Notes under the pieces: generated by a model
The model's database searches: none
The model's input: only the letters and a program-made list of their open reading frames with translations
What the model was told of the DNA's origin: nothing
In this document: in pieces, positions 16,500 through 23,740 of the stretch
How the letters are laid out: the number at the start of each line of letters is the position of its first letter
Position numbering within the stretch: the first letter of the stretch is position 1
Position numbers and translations under genes: made by a program
DNA from: a virus
Strand: one strand, 5' to 3'
Virus record (IMG/VR): IMGVR_UViG_3300005617_000159
Coordinates: 1 to 38,290 of that record
Length of the DNA: 38,290 nucleotides

Positions 16500-17041
16500 A
16501 ACCCAAAAAAACCTCCATCAGTGGTAATAAACTAGAAGAACTTCCGGTTAGTATCGGATTGATGTTTGCATATGAAACCGAGAAGATACCAACCAAGGCT
16601 GGTTGCATCGCCCCGTCCACAATACTTGATTACACGTCGGCAGGTTTCGAGTATTTCTGTGACGCCTACTACGGTGGGAGCCCTTATCGTGGCGACATAG
16701 CCAAGGAAGGCTGGCGATCAAAAGAGCGCGGTTGGTGGATTTCAACAGATGATTCCGCTGCCATCAAGCACTTCTCTCACAAGTCCGACGAGAAAGAAAG
16801 TCCAAGGAATAATCTGCAAATGACGGAGCGTGCAGCCCAACGGGCGGCCATGCTTGGAATGAATGTGTCATTGATTCGTTACAACACAACTACTTTTACC
16901 AGAGAAACTATTCATCACCGCTCTCTTAGGTGCCGCCAAAACCTATTCCATGGGAATATCGAGTTGAATGACACCATCGCACTGATTTCCGACACCCATA
17001 AAACCGAGGAAAGGAAGTCGGGTTCTTGGTCTAGTTTGTGA
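16496..17041 (+). CDS. Hypothetical protein in the glycan island
   Basis: A 181-residue protein of lower GC content than its neighbours, coupled by ATGA to the preceding gene. It starts MKPKKTSISGNKLEELPVS and has a Tyr/Gly-rich stretch (YTSAGFEYFCDAYYGG) and a Lys/Arg/Trp-rich one (EGWRSKERGWWIS). No domain is recognised. The odd composition suggests acquisition separate from the flanking sugar genes. An upstream in-frame start (16445) exists but lies inside the previous gene. Confidence 0.55.
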   Translation: MKPKKTSISGNKLEELPVSIGLMFAYETEKIPTKAGCIAPSTILDYTSAGFEYFCDAYYGGSPYRGDIAKEGWRSKERGWWISTDDSAAIKHFSHKSDEKESPRNNLQMTERAAQRAAMLGMNVSLIRYNTTTFTRETIHHRSLRCRQNLFHGNIELNDTIALISDTHKTEERKSGSWSSL

Positions 17042-17054
17042 ACCGTATCGCACC

Positions 17055-17252
17055 ATGAAAAAACAATCCCACCTAGGCGACACAAGAACCATAACAAAGT
17101 TCTTATGGTTCCCGGCTATCTGCTATTCACCGAAAGGCGATGACAAGCGAAACATAAGATGGCTTGAGACGGCCACTATTCAGCAAAGATTATGCGTATT
17201 TGGACATGACGCAGGAGCGGGGGTTTGTTGGGTTAATGAGTCTTGGGTTTAA
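17055..17252 (+). CDS. Small Trp-rich hypothetical protein
   Basis: A 65-residue protein with the segment TKFLWFP, then RNIRWLETATIQQR and an ending VNESWV. The FLWFP…RWLE…Q…W pattern looks like small phage proteins of unknown function. It begins 13 bases after the preceding gene with ACC-ATG and ends seven bases before the rmlB-like gene. A 9-bp inverted repeat lies inside it (17086-17111). Confidence 0.55.
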   Translation: MKKQSHLGDTRTITKFLWFPAICYSPKGDDKRNIRWLETATIQQRLCVFGHDAGAGVCWVNESWV

Positions 17253-17259
17253 ATCATCT

Positions 17260-18270
17260 ATGAACATCCTCGTAACAGGCGGCTGCGGCTTCATCGGAAG
17301 CGCGTTTATCCGGCAACGGCTGGCGCGGCATGACGAGGGCGTGGACAAAATCGTGAACCTAGACGCGCTGACCTACGCGGGTAGCCGAAACAACTTGGCG
17401 GCGGTCGAGAACGACCCGCGCTACGTTTTCGCATACGGTGACATTGGCGATTACTGGCTCGTCACGCGCCTACTGAAAGAGCACGCGATTGACTGCGTGG
17501 TGAACTTTGCGGCTGAGTCGCACGTTGACCATTCGATTGACTCGCCGGAGCCGTTTTTCCAAACGAACGTCATTGGCACGCTGCGGCTGATAAACTGCGC
17601 GCGGTTTCACTGGATGGGTGGCGATGATTATGAAAAGGCGAAGTTCCGGTTCCTGCACGTCTCAACCGACGAGGTTTATGGTTCGCTAACACCAGACGCA
17701 CCCGCGTTCAAAGAGACGACCGCCTTTGCGCCAAACTCTCCGTATGCCGCAAGCAAGGCCGCGAGCGATTGTCTATGCCGCTCCTATTTTCACACCTACG
17801 GATTCCCCGTCATCACGACTAACTGCTCTAACAACTACGGGCCATACCAGTTCCCCGAAAAGCTGATACCGCGCATCATCACGCGAGCCCTAGAAGGACT
17901 AGAGCTTACAGTTCACGGCGACGGCCAGCAAATCCGCGACTGGATACACGTTGATGACCATTGCGCGGCGATTTGGGCGGTTATTCAGCGAGGGCGCGTT
18001 GGCGAGAGCTACGCCATTGGCGCGGATAACGAGATGATGAATCTTGGCGTGGTGAACGCCATTTGCGAGATATTAGATGACCGTCAAAAACTGACTGGCG
18101 AACGTTCCTACACGCGCAAAATCAAGCACACTGACGACCGCCCCGGAAACGACCGCCGATATGCGATAGACTCGGCCAAGGTTCGCCATGAAACCGGATG
18201 GATACCTTTAAAACGATTCGCTCAAGGATTAGCCGAAACGGTTGAGTTCTACGAGTCGCTTCACTTCTAA
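17260..18270 (+). CDS. rmlB: dTDP/UDP-glucose 4,6-dehydratase
   Basis: A 336-residue short-chain dehydrogenase/reductase of the RmlB type, converting a nucleotide-activated glucose to the 4-keto-6-deoxy sugar, the first dedicated step to rhamnose. It shows the NAD-binding motif TGGCGFIG (6-13), the Asp-Glu pair in STDEVYG (135-141; needed for dehydration), the catalytic Y162-x3-K166 (YAASK), and the CSNNYGPYQFPEKLIP signature of the family. The length is the usual one. I chose the ATG at 17260 because it starts the dinucleotide-binding strand directly; longer in-frame starts reach into the previous gene. It is followed at 18281 by an epimerase-reductase, so the two probably make an activated L-rhamnose. 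Confidence 0.92.
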   Translation: MNILVTGGCGFIGSAFIRQRLARHDEGVDKIVNLDALTYAGSRNNLAAVENDPRYVFAYGDIGDYWLVTRLLKEHAIDCVVNFAAESHVDHSIDSPEPFFQTNVIGTLRLINCARFHWMGGDDYEKAKFRFLHVSTDEVYGSLTPDAPAFKETTAFAPNSPYAASKAASDCLCRSYFHTYGFPVITTNCSNNYGPYQFPEKLIPRIITRALEGLELTVHGDGQQIRDWIHVDDHCAAIWAVIQRGRVGESYAIGADNEMMNLGVVNAICEILDDRQKLTGERSYTRKIKHTDDRPGNDRRYAIDSAKVRHETGWIPLKRFAQGLAETVEFYESLHF

Positions 18271-18280
18271 TCCACGCACC

Positions 18281-19159
18281 ATGATTTACCTACTCGGAGC
18301 ATCCGGCTACGTCGGGCAAGCCTACCAAGCGGCTATGCGGCGGCGTGGGATTGAGTTTCGCGTGATTGAGTCGAGAGACATAAACGTAATCGCTAGACAT
18401 TTCCAATGGAAGCAGCCGCTTCTTCACCCGGAATTCCTGATAAATTGCGCCGGTTTCACGGGGAAACCAAATGTAGAATCCTGTGAACAGACCAACATTA
18501 AGCCAACGTGCCTGTATTCAAATGCGGTGCTTCCGGGCCTTCTCGCCAATCTTTGTGAAGGCGTAGGCGTGCCATGGGGCCACGTCTCAAGCGGTTGCAT
18601 CTACTCAGGCACGCGCCCCGACTGGCAACCATGGCGCGAGGATGACCCGCCTAATTTCTGCTTCGGCTCGCCGCGCAGTAGCTTTTACAGCGGAACAAAG
18701 GCGCTCGGCGAACAAATCTTAGCCGGACGCCCAAACTGCTACATCTGGCGGATGCGCGTGCCATTCAACAACGTCGCTGGCCCTCGAAATTTCCTCTCGA
18801 AGCTCATGGCGTATGACCGCATCCTAGATAGCATGGAGTCACTAACCGAGCTTGACGAGTTTTGCAACGCAACGCTCGACTGCTGGCTGAAACGAGTGCC
18901 GTTCGGCACCTACAACGTGGTGAACCCCGGATCGGTCACGAAACGCGAGATTATCGGACTCATGGATAAAACCGGCTTGTGCCGCAAAGAGTTTCGCTAC
19001 TGGCAGGACGAGGCCGAGTTTATGCGCGAGTGTGGAAAAACGCCGCGCTCCTCCTGCGTGCTTGACGGCGGAAAGCTAGCCCGTTGTGGTGTGACCATGA
19101 CGCCCGTTCACGCCGTGCTTGAACGCGCCATGCGGAACTGGCAACCTACCACCGCATGA
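18281..19159 (+). CDS. Bifunctional 3,5-epimerase/4-keto-reductase, UER1-like
   Basis: A 292-residue reductase-fold protein. LLGASGYVG (4-12) binds NAD(P)H, and Y136-x3-K140 (YSGTK) is the catalytic pair. It resembles the plant NRS/ER (UER1) and mimivirus L780 type enzymes rather than bacterial RmlD: INCAGFTGKPNVESCE (54-69), SGCIYSG (104-110), an EDDPPNF element, RVPFN, and NFLSKLMAYDRILDSMESLT (170-189). In that family a Cys in the GCI motif and a Lys in the F-x-K segment act in epimerisation; C106 and K174 are both present and 68 residues apart, the spacing I recall for the plant enzyme. It would thus replace both RmlC and RmlD. It overlaps the next gene by ATGA. Confidence 0.82.
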   Translation: MIYLLGASGYVGQAYQAAMRRRGIEFRVIESRDINVIARHFQWKQPLLHPEFLINCAGFTGKPNVESCEQTNIKPTCLYSNAVLPGLLANLCEGVGVPWGHVSSGCIYSGTRPDWQPWREDDPPNFCFGSPRSSFYSGTKALGEQILAGRPNCYIWRMRVPFNNVAGPRNFLSKLMAYDRILDSMESLTELDEFCNATLDCWLKRVPFGTYNVVNPGSVTKREIIGLMDKTGLCRKEFRYWQDEAEFMRECGKTPRSSCVLDGGKLARCGVTMTPVHAVLERAMRNWQPTTA

Positions 19160-19920
19160 AAATTCACTTTCATACAAACTGTCAGGGCTACGGGCTTGAA
19201 TGGTTTTTCAAGCAGTCGCCGGATGCTTCCACGTTCACTACGGCGGTTATCCAAAACTTTCGCATTTGCACAAAGGAGGAAACGCGGGAGCAGGAAAAGG
19301 AGGTCGTAGAAAATGCTGACATACTTTTTTACCACGCGACCAAGCGTGTGTTTCCGTGGCCGGAGAGCGTGACGCCGCGCGCTGGCTGCACTCTCATCCC
19401 GATTTCCGTGTTTTACCAAGGGGCCAACTTTTTCATGGAGAATGCGAAGCAGGAGACTTGGCATCCGGTTATCGAGATGGCGAAGGCGGACGGAATCGAG
19501 CGCGCCGTGGGATGGCTGGTTGAGGAGGCCGACCTAAATTATGCCGCCCGATGGGAATCAGACTGCTTGCACATGGCAAACAAGGAGGACGAGGAAGGCG
19601 TTGACCCGGCCATCCGTATTTCGGGCTGGCAGCCGCAAGGTCGGGTTGAGCAACTATTCCTTACCAAGAACCACCCTACGTCGCTCGCGTTTGTCCGCTG
19701 GGCAAACGTGCTGCTGCGCCATATCGGGAAACAACCACTATCGTCGGAGTGGATTGAAAAGAGCCACGCTAACAATAATCTTGTAAATCTGCCGTGCGAG
19801 GATTGGGTGACAACCGCCGCCCGCAGGCATCTTGGCATGGCGTGGGGAGCGACCGACTACGAAAACAGACGGGCGCGCGAGTTCGCCAAAAACAAGCTGA
19901 CCGAATGGCTGGAGCATTAG
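19156..19920 (+). CDS. WcbI-like polysaccharide biosynthesis protein
   Basis: A 254-residue protein whose start, FHTNCQGYGLEWFF (5-18), carries the N-C-Q-G motif of the WcbI family (capsule proteins thought to be acyltransferases acting on capsular sugars), followed by a VIQNFRI segment and further strands (ADILFYHATKR, TLIPISVFYQGANF) usual for it. The middle contains a Trp-x-Val-x2 helix and an acidic stretch NKEDEEGVDP; the C-terminus has HANNNLVNLPCEDW. It probably acylates or otherwise modifies the glycan built by the neighbours. It is coupled by ATGA to the rhamnose gene. Confidence 0.65.
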   Translation: MKIHFHTNCQGYGLEWFFKQSPDASTFTTAVIQNFRICTKEETREQEKEVVENADILFYHATKRVFPWPESVTPRAGCTLIPISVFYQGANFFMENAKQETWHPVIEMAKADGIERAVGWLVEEADLNYAARWESDCLHMANKEDEEGVDPAIRISGWQPQGRVEQLFLTKNHPTSLAFVRWANVLLRHIGKQPLSSEWIEKSHANNNLVNLPCEDWVTTAARRHLGMAWGATDYENRRAREFAKNKLTEWLEH

Positions 19921-19931
19921 AAACCTATCCA

Positions 19932-20225
19932 ATGAAAAACATTCAATCAGAATCAGGCTGGATTTTATTTCGTGACCTTTGGCCGTCTAACGAAGTTGGT
20001 CGTTTCCCCAACGACGGCGGACACCACCTAGACATCGGCTATGAATGCATGAAACCGGATGGGATGGTTTATTTTTGGCGCAGCTATGATCTTCCCGTGA
20101 TTGCGGTTTCTTGGAGGCCGCTAACCTTTAAGACAAACCTGAACGAAAGAGAATGGACGCGGCCTCCTGAAGATTTACTGAAAGACAAAACCTACAATTC
20201 CTACGAATTCGCTGCCCATCCATGA
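19932..20225 (+). CDS. Small hypothetical protein
   Basis: A 97-residue Trp-rich protein (MKNIQSESGWILFRDLWPS…DGMVYFWRSYDLPVI). It probably forms one compact beta-rich domain. It is followed by a 4-base ATGA overlap with the next tiny gene. No family is recognised. Its base composition is AT-richer than the sugar genes, like the other small genes inserted in this island. Confidence 0.55.
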   Translation: MKNIQSESGWILFRDLWPSNEVGRFPNDGGHHLDIGYECMKPDGMVYFWRSYDLPVIAVSWRPLTFKTNLNEREWTRPPEDLLKDKTYNSYEFAAHP

Positions 20226-20392
20226 GCAAATACCAAGAAAATACAGTTATTCAATTTAATGACGGCCTTGGGTGGCGGGGCGGAGTTATTGAGAAAACCT
20301 ACGAAGGCGGTTACTTAACAATCCGCCCAGATGACCCCAAAGAAATGATTCAACACGTGCATGAAACTTTGGTGAAAATCCGTCTAACATGA
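20222..20392 (+). CDS. Tiny hypothetical protein (56 aa)
   Basis: A 56-residue protein: begins MSKYQENTVIQFNDGLGWRG, then a beta-rich segment (GGVIEKTYEGGYLTIRPDD) and ends ETLVKIRLT. Sheet-like pattern (SH3-like in appearance) with no known family. Both ends overlap neighbours by ATGA, which strongly supports it as a real translated gene. Confidence 0.65.
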   Translation: MSKYQENTVIQFNDGLGWRGGVIEKTYEGGYLTIRPDDPKEMIQHVHETLVKIRLT

Positions 20393-20925
20393 CCATCCAA
20401 GAATGCTACGAAAAACTGCTCACGGAGCCAACCGACGTAATGGCGCACGTCCCTATTCTGCGCGAGTGCGCGGCGGGCAAGCGCGTTGTCGAGTTTGGAA
20501 CGAGACGCGGCGTGTCCACCATGGCGATGCTCGCGGGGCGTCCGCTTGAGTTGACGACTTACGACCTAGTGAGAACGGACGACGTTGACACGATGCAGGC
20601 GATGGCGATGGCGGAAGGGCTGATGCTTAATTTCGTGCAGGCGGACGTTGACAGGATTGCAGAAATCCCGCCGTGCGATTTCGTCTTTTGCGGCGTTCAC
20701 CATAACGGCAACGCCGTGGCGATTAACTTGCGGCTCGCCAAGGCCGCTGGTGCTACAAAGATAGCCAGCCATGACACCGAGATTTTCGGGCTGGTCGGCG
20801 ACTTGCCGGGGACACCGGGCATACTTTCTGCGTTCGATGCCTTCCTAGCAGAAAACAAGGATTGGCGCATTTGCTACCAGACGCAGGAAAGTTTTGGCCT
20901 CACAATAATTGAACGAATCACATGA
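20389..20925 (+). CDS. SAM-dependent methyltransferase-like protein
   Basis: A 178-residue class I methyltransferase-like protein. It shows the SAM-binding glycine motif VVEFGTRRGVST (33-44), an acidic strand end (LTTYDLVRTDD), a third strand CDFVFCGVHHNG and a final KIASHDTEIFG…GI…A segment, the arrangement seen in small sugar-type methyltransferases and cephalosporin-hydroxylase-like (CmcI) proteins. It probably methylates a sugar of the glycan. The DxH-type metal residues H-D-T are present, so a CmcI-like metal-dependent mode is possible. ATGA overlaps on both sides. Confidence 0.6.
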   Translation: MTIQECYEKLLTEPTDVMAHVPILRECAAGKRVVEFGTRRGVSTMAMLAGRPLELTTYDLVRTDDVDTMQAMAMAEGLMLNFVQADVDRIAEIPPCDFVFCGVHHNGNAVAINLRLAKAAGATKIASHDTEIFGLVGDLPGTPGILSAFDAFLAENKDWRICYQTQESFGLTIIERIT

Positions 20926-21674
20926 GCACTATTCGTCTTTCATCCGGCATCACGCCCAATTATTTGGGCCGCGCCACGCGGTTTATTGAGTCAATCAAGA
21001 AGCATCTAAACGTGCCTGCGCTTATCTTCGCGTTCGACTTCCCGGATGACACGAAAGACGTGCTGGGCGTGCCGTGCGTGGCTGCGCCTTACAGCCGGTG
21101 CTCGCTGAACCTGCCGAAGTTCATGGCGCAGAACGGCGCGTTCGTTGACTTCGTCCCCGCCGATTGGAAAGAGGACGACGTGGTTATCTTCACCGATGCG
21201 GATGCCTACTTTCAACGCCCATTCACGGACGATGAACTAGTCGCCTTCGCCGCCGTCAAGCCGGGGCAATTCTTGGGCTCATACAATATGCCAAACGAGC
21301 CGCAGTCGCTTTTGAGCGAGGCTGGCGACCTGTTTCCAAAGAAGCCGATGGCTGAAATTGAGCGCGAGTTTCCGGGAATGGCCGGTATGGCGACGGTGAA
21401 TTGGGGGTTCATCGTCGCGCGGCTAGATAGCTGGCGCGAGCTTCATAAGCGCACGGTTGCGCTTTGGCCTACGGTGGATGCCTGCTTTGGAAACCCGGCA
21501 AGGGTGCAATTAGCTTGCATCTATGCGGCCAGCCAGCCGGCGCTTGAGATTGGGAAGTTGCCGCCGCTGACGCACCATCACGCCCATCGCGGATTGAAAG
21601 AAGGTTTGAGCAAAAACAGCGATGGGGATTGGGTTTTCATGGGAGAAAAAATATGTTTCGCCCACGCACTTTAG
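20922..21674 (+). CDS. Glycosyltransferase (GT-A, DxD)
   Basis: A 250-residue protein with the metal-binding motif VVIFTDADAYFQRPF (87-101, DAD at 92-94) after a beta strand, an N-terminal strand (LIFAFDFPDD) that may bind the sugar nucleotide, a mid-segment TVNWGFIVAR that resembles acceptor-binding segments, and a final H-H-H element (LTHHHAHRG). This is the layout of small family-8/DUF-type GT-A enzymes. The substrate is unknown. It is coupled by ATGA to the methyltransferase-like gene; its stop lies only five bases before the promoter of RNA element 4. Confidence 0.7.
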   Translation: MSTIRLSSGITPNYLGRATRFIESIKKHLNVPALIFAFDFPDDTKDVLGVPCVAAPYSRCSLNLPKFMAQNGAFVDFVPADWKEDDVVIFTDADAYFQRPFTDDELVAFAAVKPGQFLGSYNMPNEPQSLLSEAGDLFPKKPMAEIEREFPGMAGMATVNWGFIVARLDSWRELHKRTVALWPTVDACFGNPARVQLACIYAASQPALEIGKLPPLTHHHAHRGLKEGLSKNSDGDWVFMGEKICFAHAL

Positions 21675-21677
21675 TTG

Positions 21678-21808
21678 TTGACGCCATGCGCCGATTGAAC
21701 ATTCTCCTGTTGTCCTCGCGTGGTAGCGTGGCGACAAAATCACTTTCCCGTATGGGACGTTCGGCGCAAGCTGGGCGGGTCGTGACGCTACCACGTCACG
21801 ACTTTTTT
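21678..21808 (+). ncRNA. Switch-like leader RNA, element 4
   Basis: Plus-strand promoter: TTGACG (21678-21683), 16-base spacer, CATTCT (21700-21705), start near 21712. The RNA has a 5' arm CGUGGUAGCGU (21719-21729), a UCCC/GGGA hairpin, a GCAA-tetraloop hairpin (CGGC/GCUG), and a terminator (21779-21802). The terminator loop with part of its stem, ACGCUACCACG (21785-21795), is perfectly complementary to the 5' arm. It aligns well with element 2 between the arms (shared ACUUUC, CGUA, GACG, GCGCAAGC, GUGACGC). The T-run is followed at once by the ATG of the homing endonuclease. Confidence 0.75.
21779..21808 (+). terminator. Intrinsic terminator of element 4
   Basis: A 9-bp perfect stem (21779-21787 with 21794-21802), 6-base loop, then six T and the ATG at 21809. 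It would also stop transcription arriving from the upstream glycosyltransferase genes unless antitermination occurs. Confidence 0.8.
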
Positions 21809-22309
21809 ATGGGATTCCAAATAGGCAATACTCTAAATCGTGGCCATAGCCGTAAAGGCAATAGCGTAGTTCAAATTTATGACCCCGGAGATAAAATAAT
21901 CGAAGGGTTTTGGTGGAAACTTTCTTCGTGGGGATATGCGAGAAGGGCTGGCCCATGGAATAACGGGAAACCCACTAGGATTTGCGCGCACAAGGCAATC
22001 ATGGAGGACATTCTAGGTAGAAAATTAACCAAGGGTGAACTCGTTGACCACATAAACGGAAACAAGTTAGATAACCGTAGGTCAAATCTTCGGCTTACGA
22101 ATAAGGTTGGGAACGGCCAGAATAGGCACGACCTAGGAGAATTTCGGGGAACTTGTTGGTCTAAATGCAACATGGCATGGAGGGCATACGCAACAATACG
22201 AGGCAAGCAGCATCATGCCGGGCTTTTTCAAGATAGAAAAGACGCGGTTATCGCGGCAACTGCCAAGAGAAAAGAACTTGGATACCTGACATCTAATTCA
22301 ACACCATGA
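21809..22309 (+). CDS. HNH homing endonuclease with AP2-like domain
   Basis: A 166-residue protein. An N-terminal beta-rich part is followed by an HNH core: ICAHKAIMEDILGRKL, then VDHINGNKLDNRRSNLR (D-H-x-N-G…N-R-R-S-N-L-R), and a C-terminal AP2-type DNA-binding domain (FRGTCWSKCNMAWRAYATIR, then HAGLFQDRKDAVIA). It is paralogous to the leftward gene at 27819. Such genes are free-standing selfish elements cutting near their own site. I chose the ATG at 21809, directly after a T-run; longer frames read through the RNA element. It sits inside the glycan operon, and its stop overlaps the next gene start by ATGA, so it is fitted to the operon rather than randomly placed. Confidence 0.85.
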   Translation: MGFQIGNTLNRGHSRKGNSVVQIYDPGDKIIEGFWWKLSSWGYARRAGPWNNGKPTRICAHKAIMEDILGRKLTKGELVDHINGNKLDNRRSNLRLTNKVGNGQNRHDLGEFRGTCWSKCNMAWRAYATIRGKQHHAGLFQDRKDAVIAATAKRKELGYLTSNSTP

Positions 22310-23166
22310 CCAAACTCCCATTCGCCGTCTGCACTCCTTGGCACAACCCTGAGCAGCGAGATAAGTTTCTCGCCGCATGGGGAATCATGACCGACGACAT
22401 CCCGCCGTATCTTTTCCTTCAGCAAGACACTGACCGCAGTGGTTGCGCGATTACAAAAAATCGGGCGATTCAGTGCGCCTACGATGCTGGCGCAGAAGTT
22501 ATTATCGTGCTAGACGACGATTGCTTTCCATCGCCAGAAGATAGTTACGCAAAGAACTTTTGCCATTGGAGGTCTTTGTGCAATCCGACGCCTAACCCGA
22601 TTCCGAAATTTATGCGGCCTTTTGAAAACTTTGCAGAGGCCCACGTCGCCGCACTTGAACCGAAACCTGTCCAGCTTTTTCGCACCGTCACGACTCCGTT
22701 CTCTCGCGGCACGCCGTTCCTTCCGCAAAACCGCACAGTAACGATGCCTGTAGCTGCTTCAATGGGCCATTGGACGGAGGTTGGTGACTACGACGCGCCG
22801 TCTCAACTCGTTCACGGCGCGACGCATCCGATGACGTTTGACCGTGAATCTGTCCACGGCCAATACTTCGCGTTATCGGGCATGAATTTGGCCTTTCGCC
22901 GTGAGTGGTGGCCGGTAGCGCAGTTCATCAACGTCGCTAGATATGACGACATCTGGCAAGGAATAATCTGGCAACGAATCGCGTATGAGCGCGGTTATTG
23001 TTTCAATCTGGCGGGGCCGCTCGTTCGCCACAGCCGACAGAGCAACGTATGGGCCAACCTACGCGACGAGACGGTTCACGTGGAAGCCAACGATACGCTC
23101 TGGCAGAAAATCCACGCGAGCAAGGCAACCGACTATGCCAGCCTGCGCGCCCTGCTGCCCGTGTGA
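22306..23166 (+). CDS. RGP/UDP-arabinopyranose-mutase-like protein (GT75-like)
   Basis: A 286-residue protein closely patterned on plant reversibly glycosylated polypeptides, which interconvert UDP-arabinopyranose and UDP-arabinofuranose and self-glycosylate. Visible: the acidic motif VLDDDCFPS (68-76; nucleotide sugar binding), R143 near the position of the glycosylated Arg, GHWTEVGDYDAPSQL (154-168), ALSGMNLAFRREWW (189-202), RYDDIWQG (212-219) and an ending with RHSRQSNVWANL. Length is shorter than the plant proteins (about 350). It could convert an activated pentose or act as a glycosyltransferase on the phage glycan. It is rare in bacterial or phage genomes to my knowledge. Confidence 0.75.
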   Translation: MTKLPFAVCTPWHNPEQRDKFLAAWGIMTDDIPPYLFLQQDTDRSGCAITKNRAIQCAYDAGAEVIIVLDDDCFPSPEDSYAKNFCHWRSLCNPTPNPIPKFMRPFENFAEAHVAALEPKPVQLFRTVTTPFSRGTPFLPQNRTVTMPVAASMGHWTEVGDYDAPSQLVHGATHPMTFDRESVHGQYFALSGMNLAFRREWWPVAQFINVARYDDIWQGIIWQRIAYERGYCFNLAGPLVRHSRQSNVWANLRDETVHVEANDTLWQKIHASKATDYASLRALLPV

Positions 23167-23211
23167 ATAAACTTGCGCTTCCGCTAGTCGGACGCGTAAA
23201 ATCGAATCACC

Positions 23212-23448
23212 ATGAAAACCCTAGGAATCATCAACCAAGCACCCGACGGAATTTGTGTCCGATTTGGCGGCTTCGTTTTTGACGACCAAGGGAATCCTGT
23301 ATCGTTCATCAAGCTTCTTCCCGGCCAGCCCGGTTACGACGATGCTAGGTATGGACTGACATTTGAGAATTGTGGTGGGAGGGAGGTTAAGGCATCTGAT
23401 TACCCTTTGACTTTCTCAGAGCTTCGTGAACAGACTGCCGCGCTATGA
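23212..23448 (+). CDS. Small hypothetical protein
   Basis: A 78-residue protein (MKTLGIINQAPDGICVRFGG…FVFDDQGNPVSFIKLLPGQ). It looks beta-rich with a compact fold and has no known family. It starts 45 bases after the RGP-like gene with ACC-ATG and overlaps the next gene by ATGA. It marks the end of the glycan island. Confidence 0.55.
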   Translation: MKTLGIINQAPDGICVRFGGFVFDDQGNPVSFIKLLPGQPGYDDARYGLTFENCGGREVKASDYPLTFSELREQTAAL

Positions 23449-23687
23449 CCGCCTCCTCTCCCGCTAGCCAAGACCTGCCAACCAACCCAACCCAGCTTCC
23501 CATGACGCACTCCAAGACCATTCTCGCCCGCAAAGCGCATCCCGGCTTCAAGGCCGCTGAACAGAGCATCGCCAGACGCGAGGGCATCAGCAAAGACCGC
23601 GCTGGGGCCATTCTGGCCTCCGCCGCGCGCAATGCCTCGCCAGCGGCCAAGCGCGCCAATCCCAATCTCGCGCGTGTTCAGGCGTGA
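23445..23687 (+). CDS. Small helical phage protein
   Basis: An 80-residue protein. The part from residue 20 on (MTHSKTILARKAHPGFKAAE, then GISKDRAGAILASAARNASP and AKRANPNLARVQ) follows a pattern I recall from many phage genomes: a Lys-rich helix, then G-I-S-K-x2-A-G-A-I-L-A, then an Ala/Lys-rich end and a final NP-x-L-x-RV. The first 19 residues are Pro/Ser/Thr-rich and may not be translated; an in-frame ATG at 23502 would give a 61-residue form. The function is unknown. Confidence 0.6.
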   Translation: MTASSPASQDLPTNPTQLPMTHSKTILARKAHPGFKAAEQSIARREGISKDRAGAILASAARNASPAAKRANPNLARVQA

Positions 23688-23705
23688 GACTCATTCGCAA
23701 ATAAG

Positions 23706-23740
23706 TTGACAAGCGGGAAAACCCCGCTCAATAGCGGGGC
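23706..23740 (+). promoter_or_regulatory. TTGACA box and alternative hairpins before the adaptor gene
   Basis: TTGACA (23706-23711) is followed by three alternating arms: AGCGGG (23712-23717), CCCCGCT (23722-23728) and AGCGGGG (23733-23739). The middle arm can pair with either outer arm, and the second hairpin ends one base before the ATG at 23741. No good -10 is seen at 16-18 bases; a promoter here would give an almost leaderless mRNA. Confidence 0.45.

Noticed and set aside
21678-22309. HEARO/omega RNA with IscB-type nuclease
   Set aside because: The adjacent nucleases are small HNH-AP2 proteins without RuvC parts, and the RNA is far shorter than omega RNAs.
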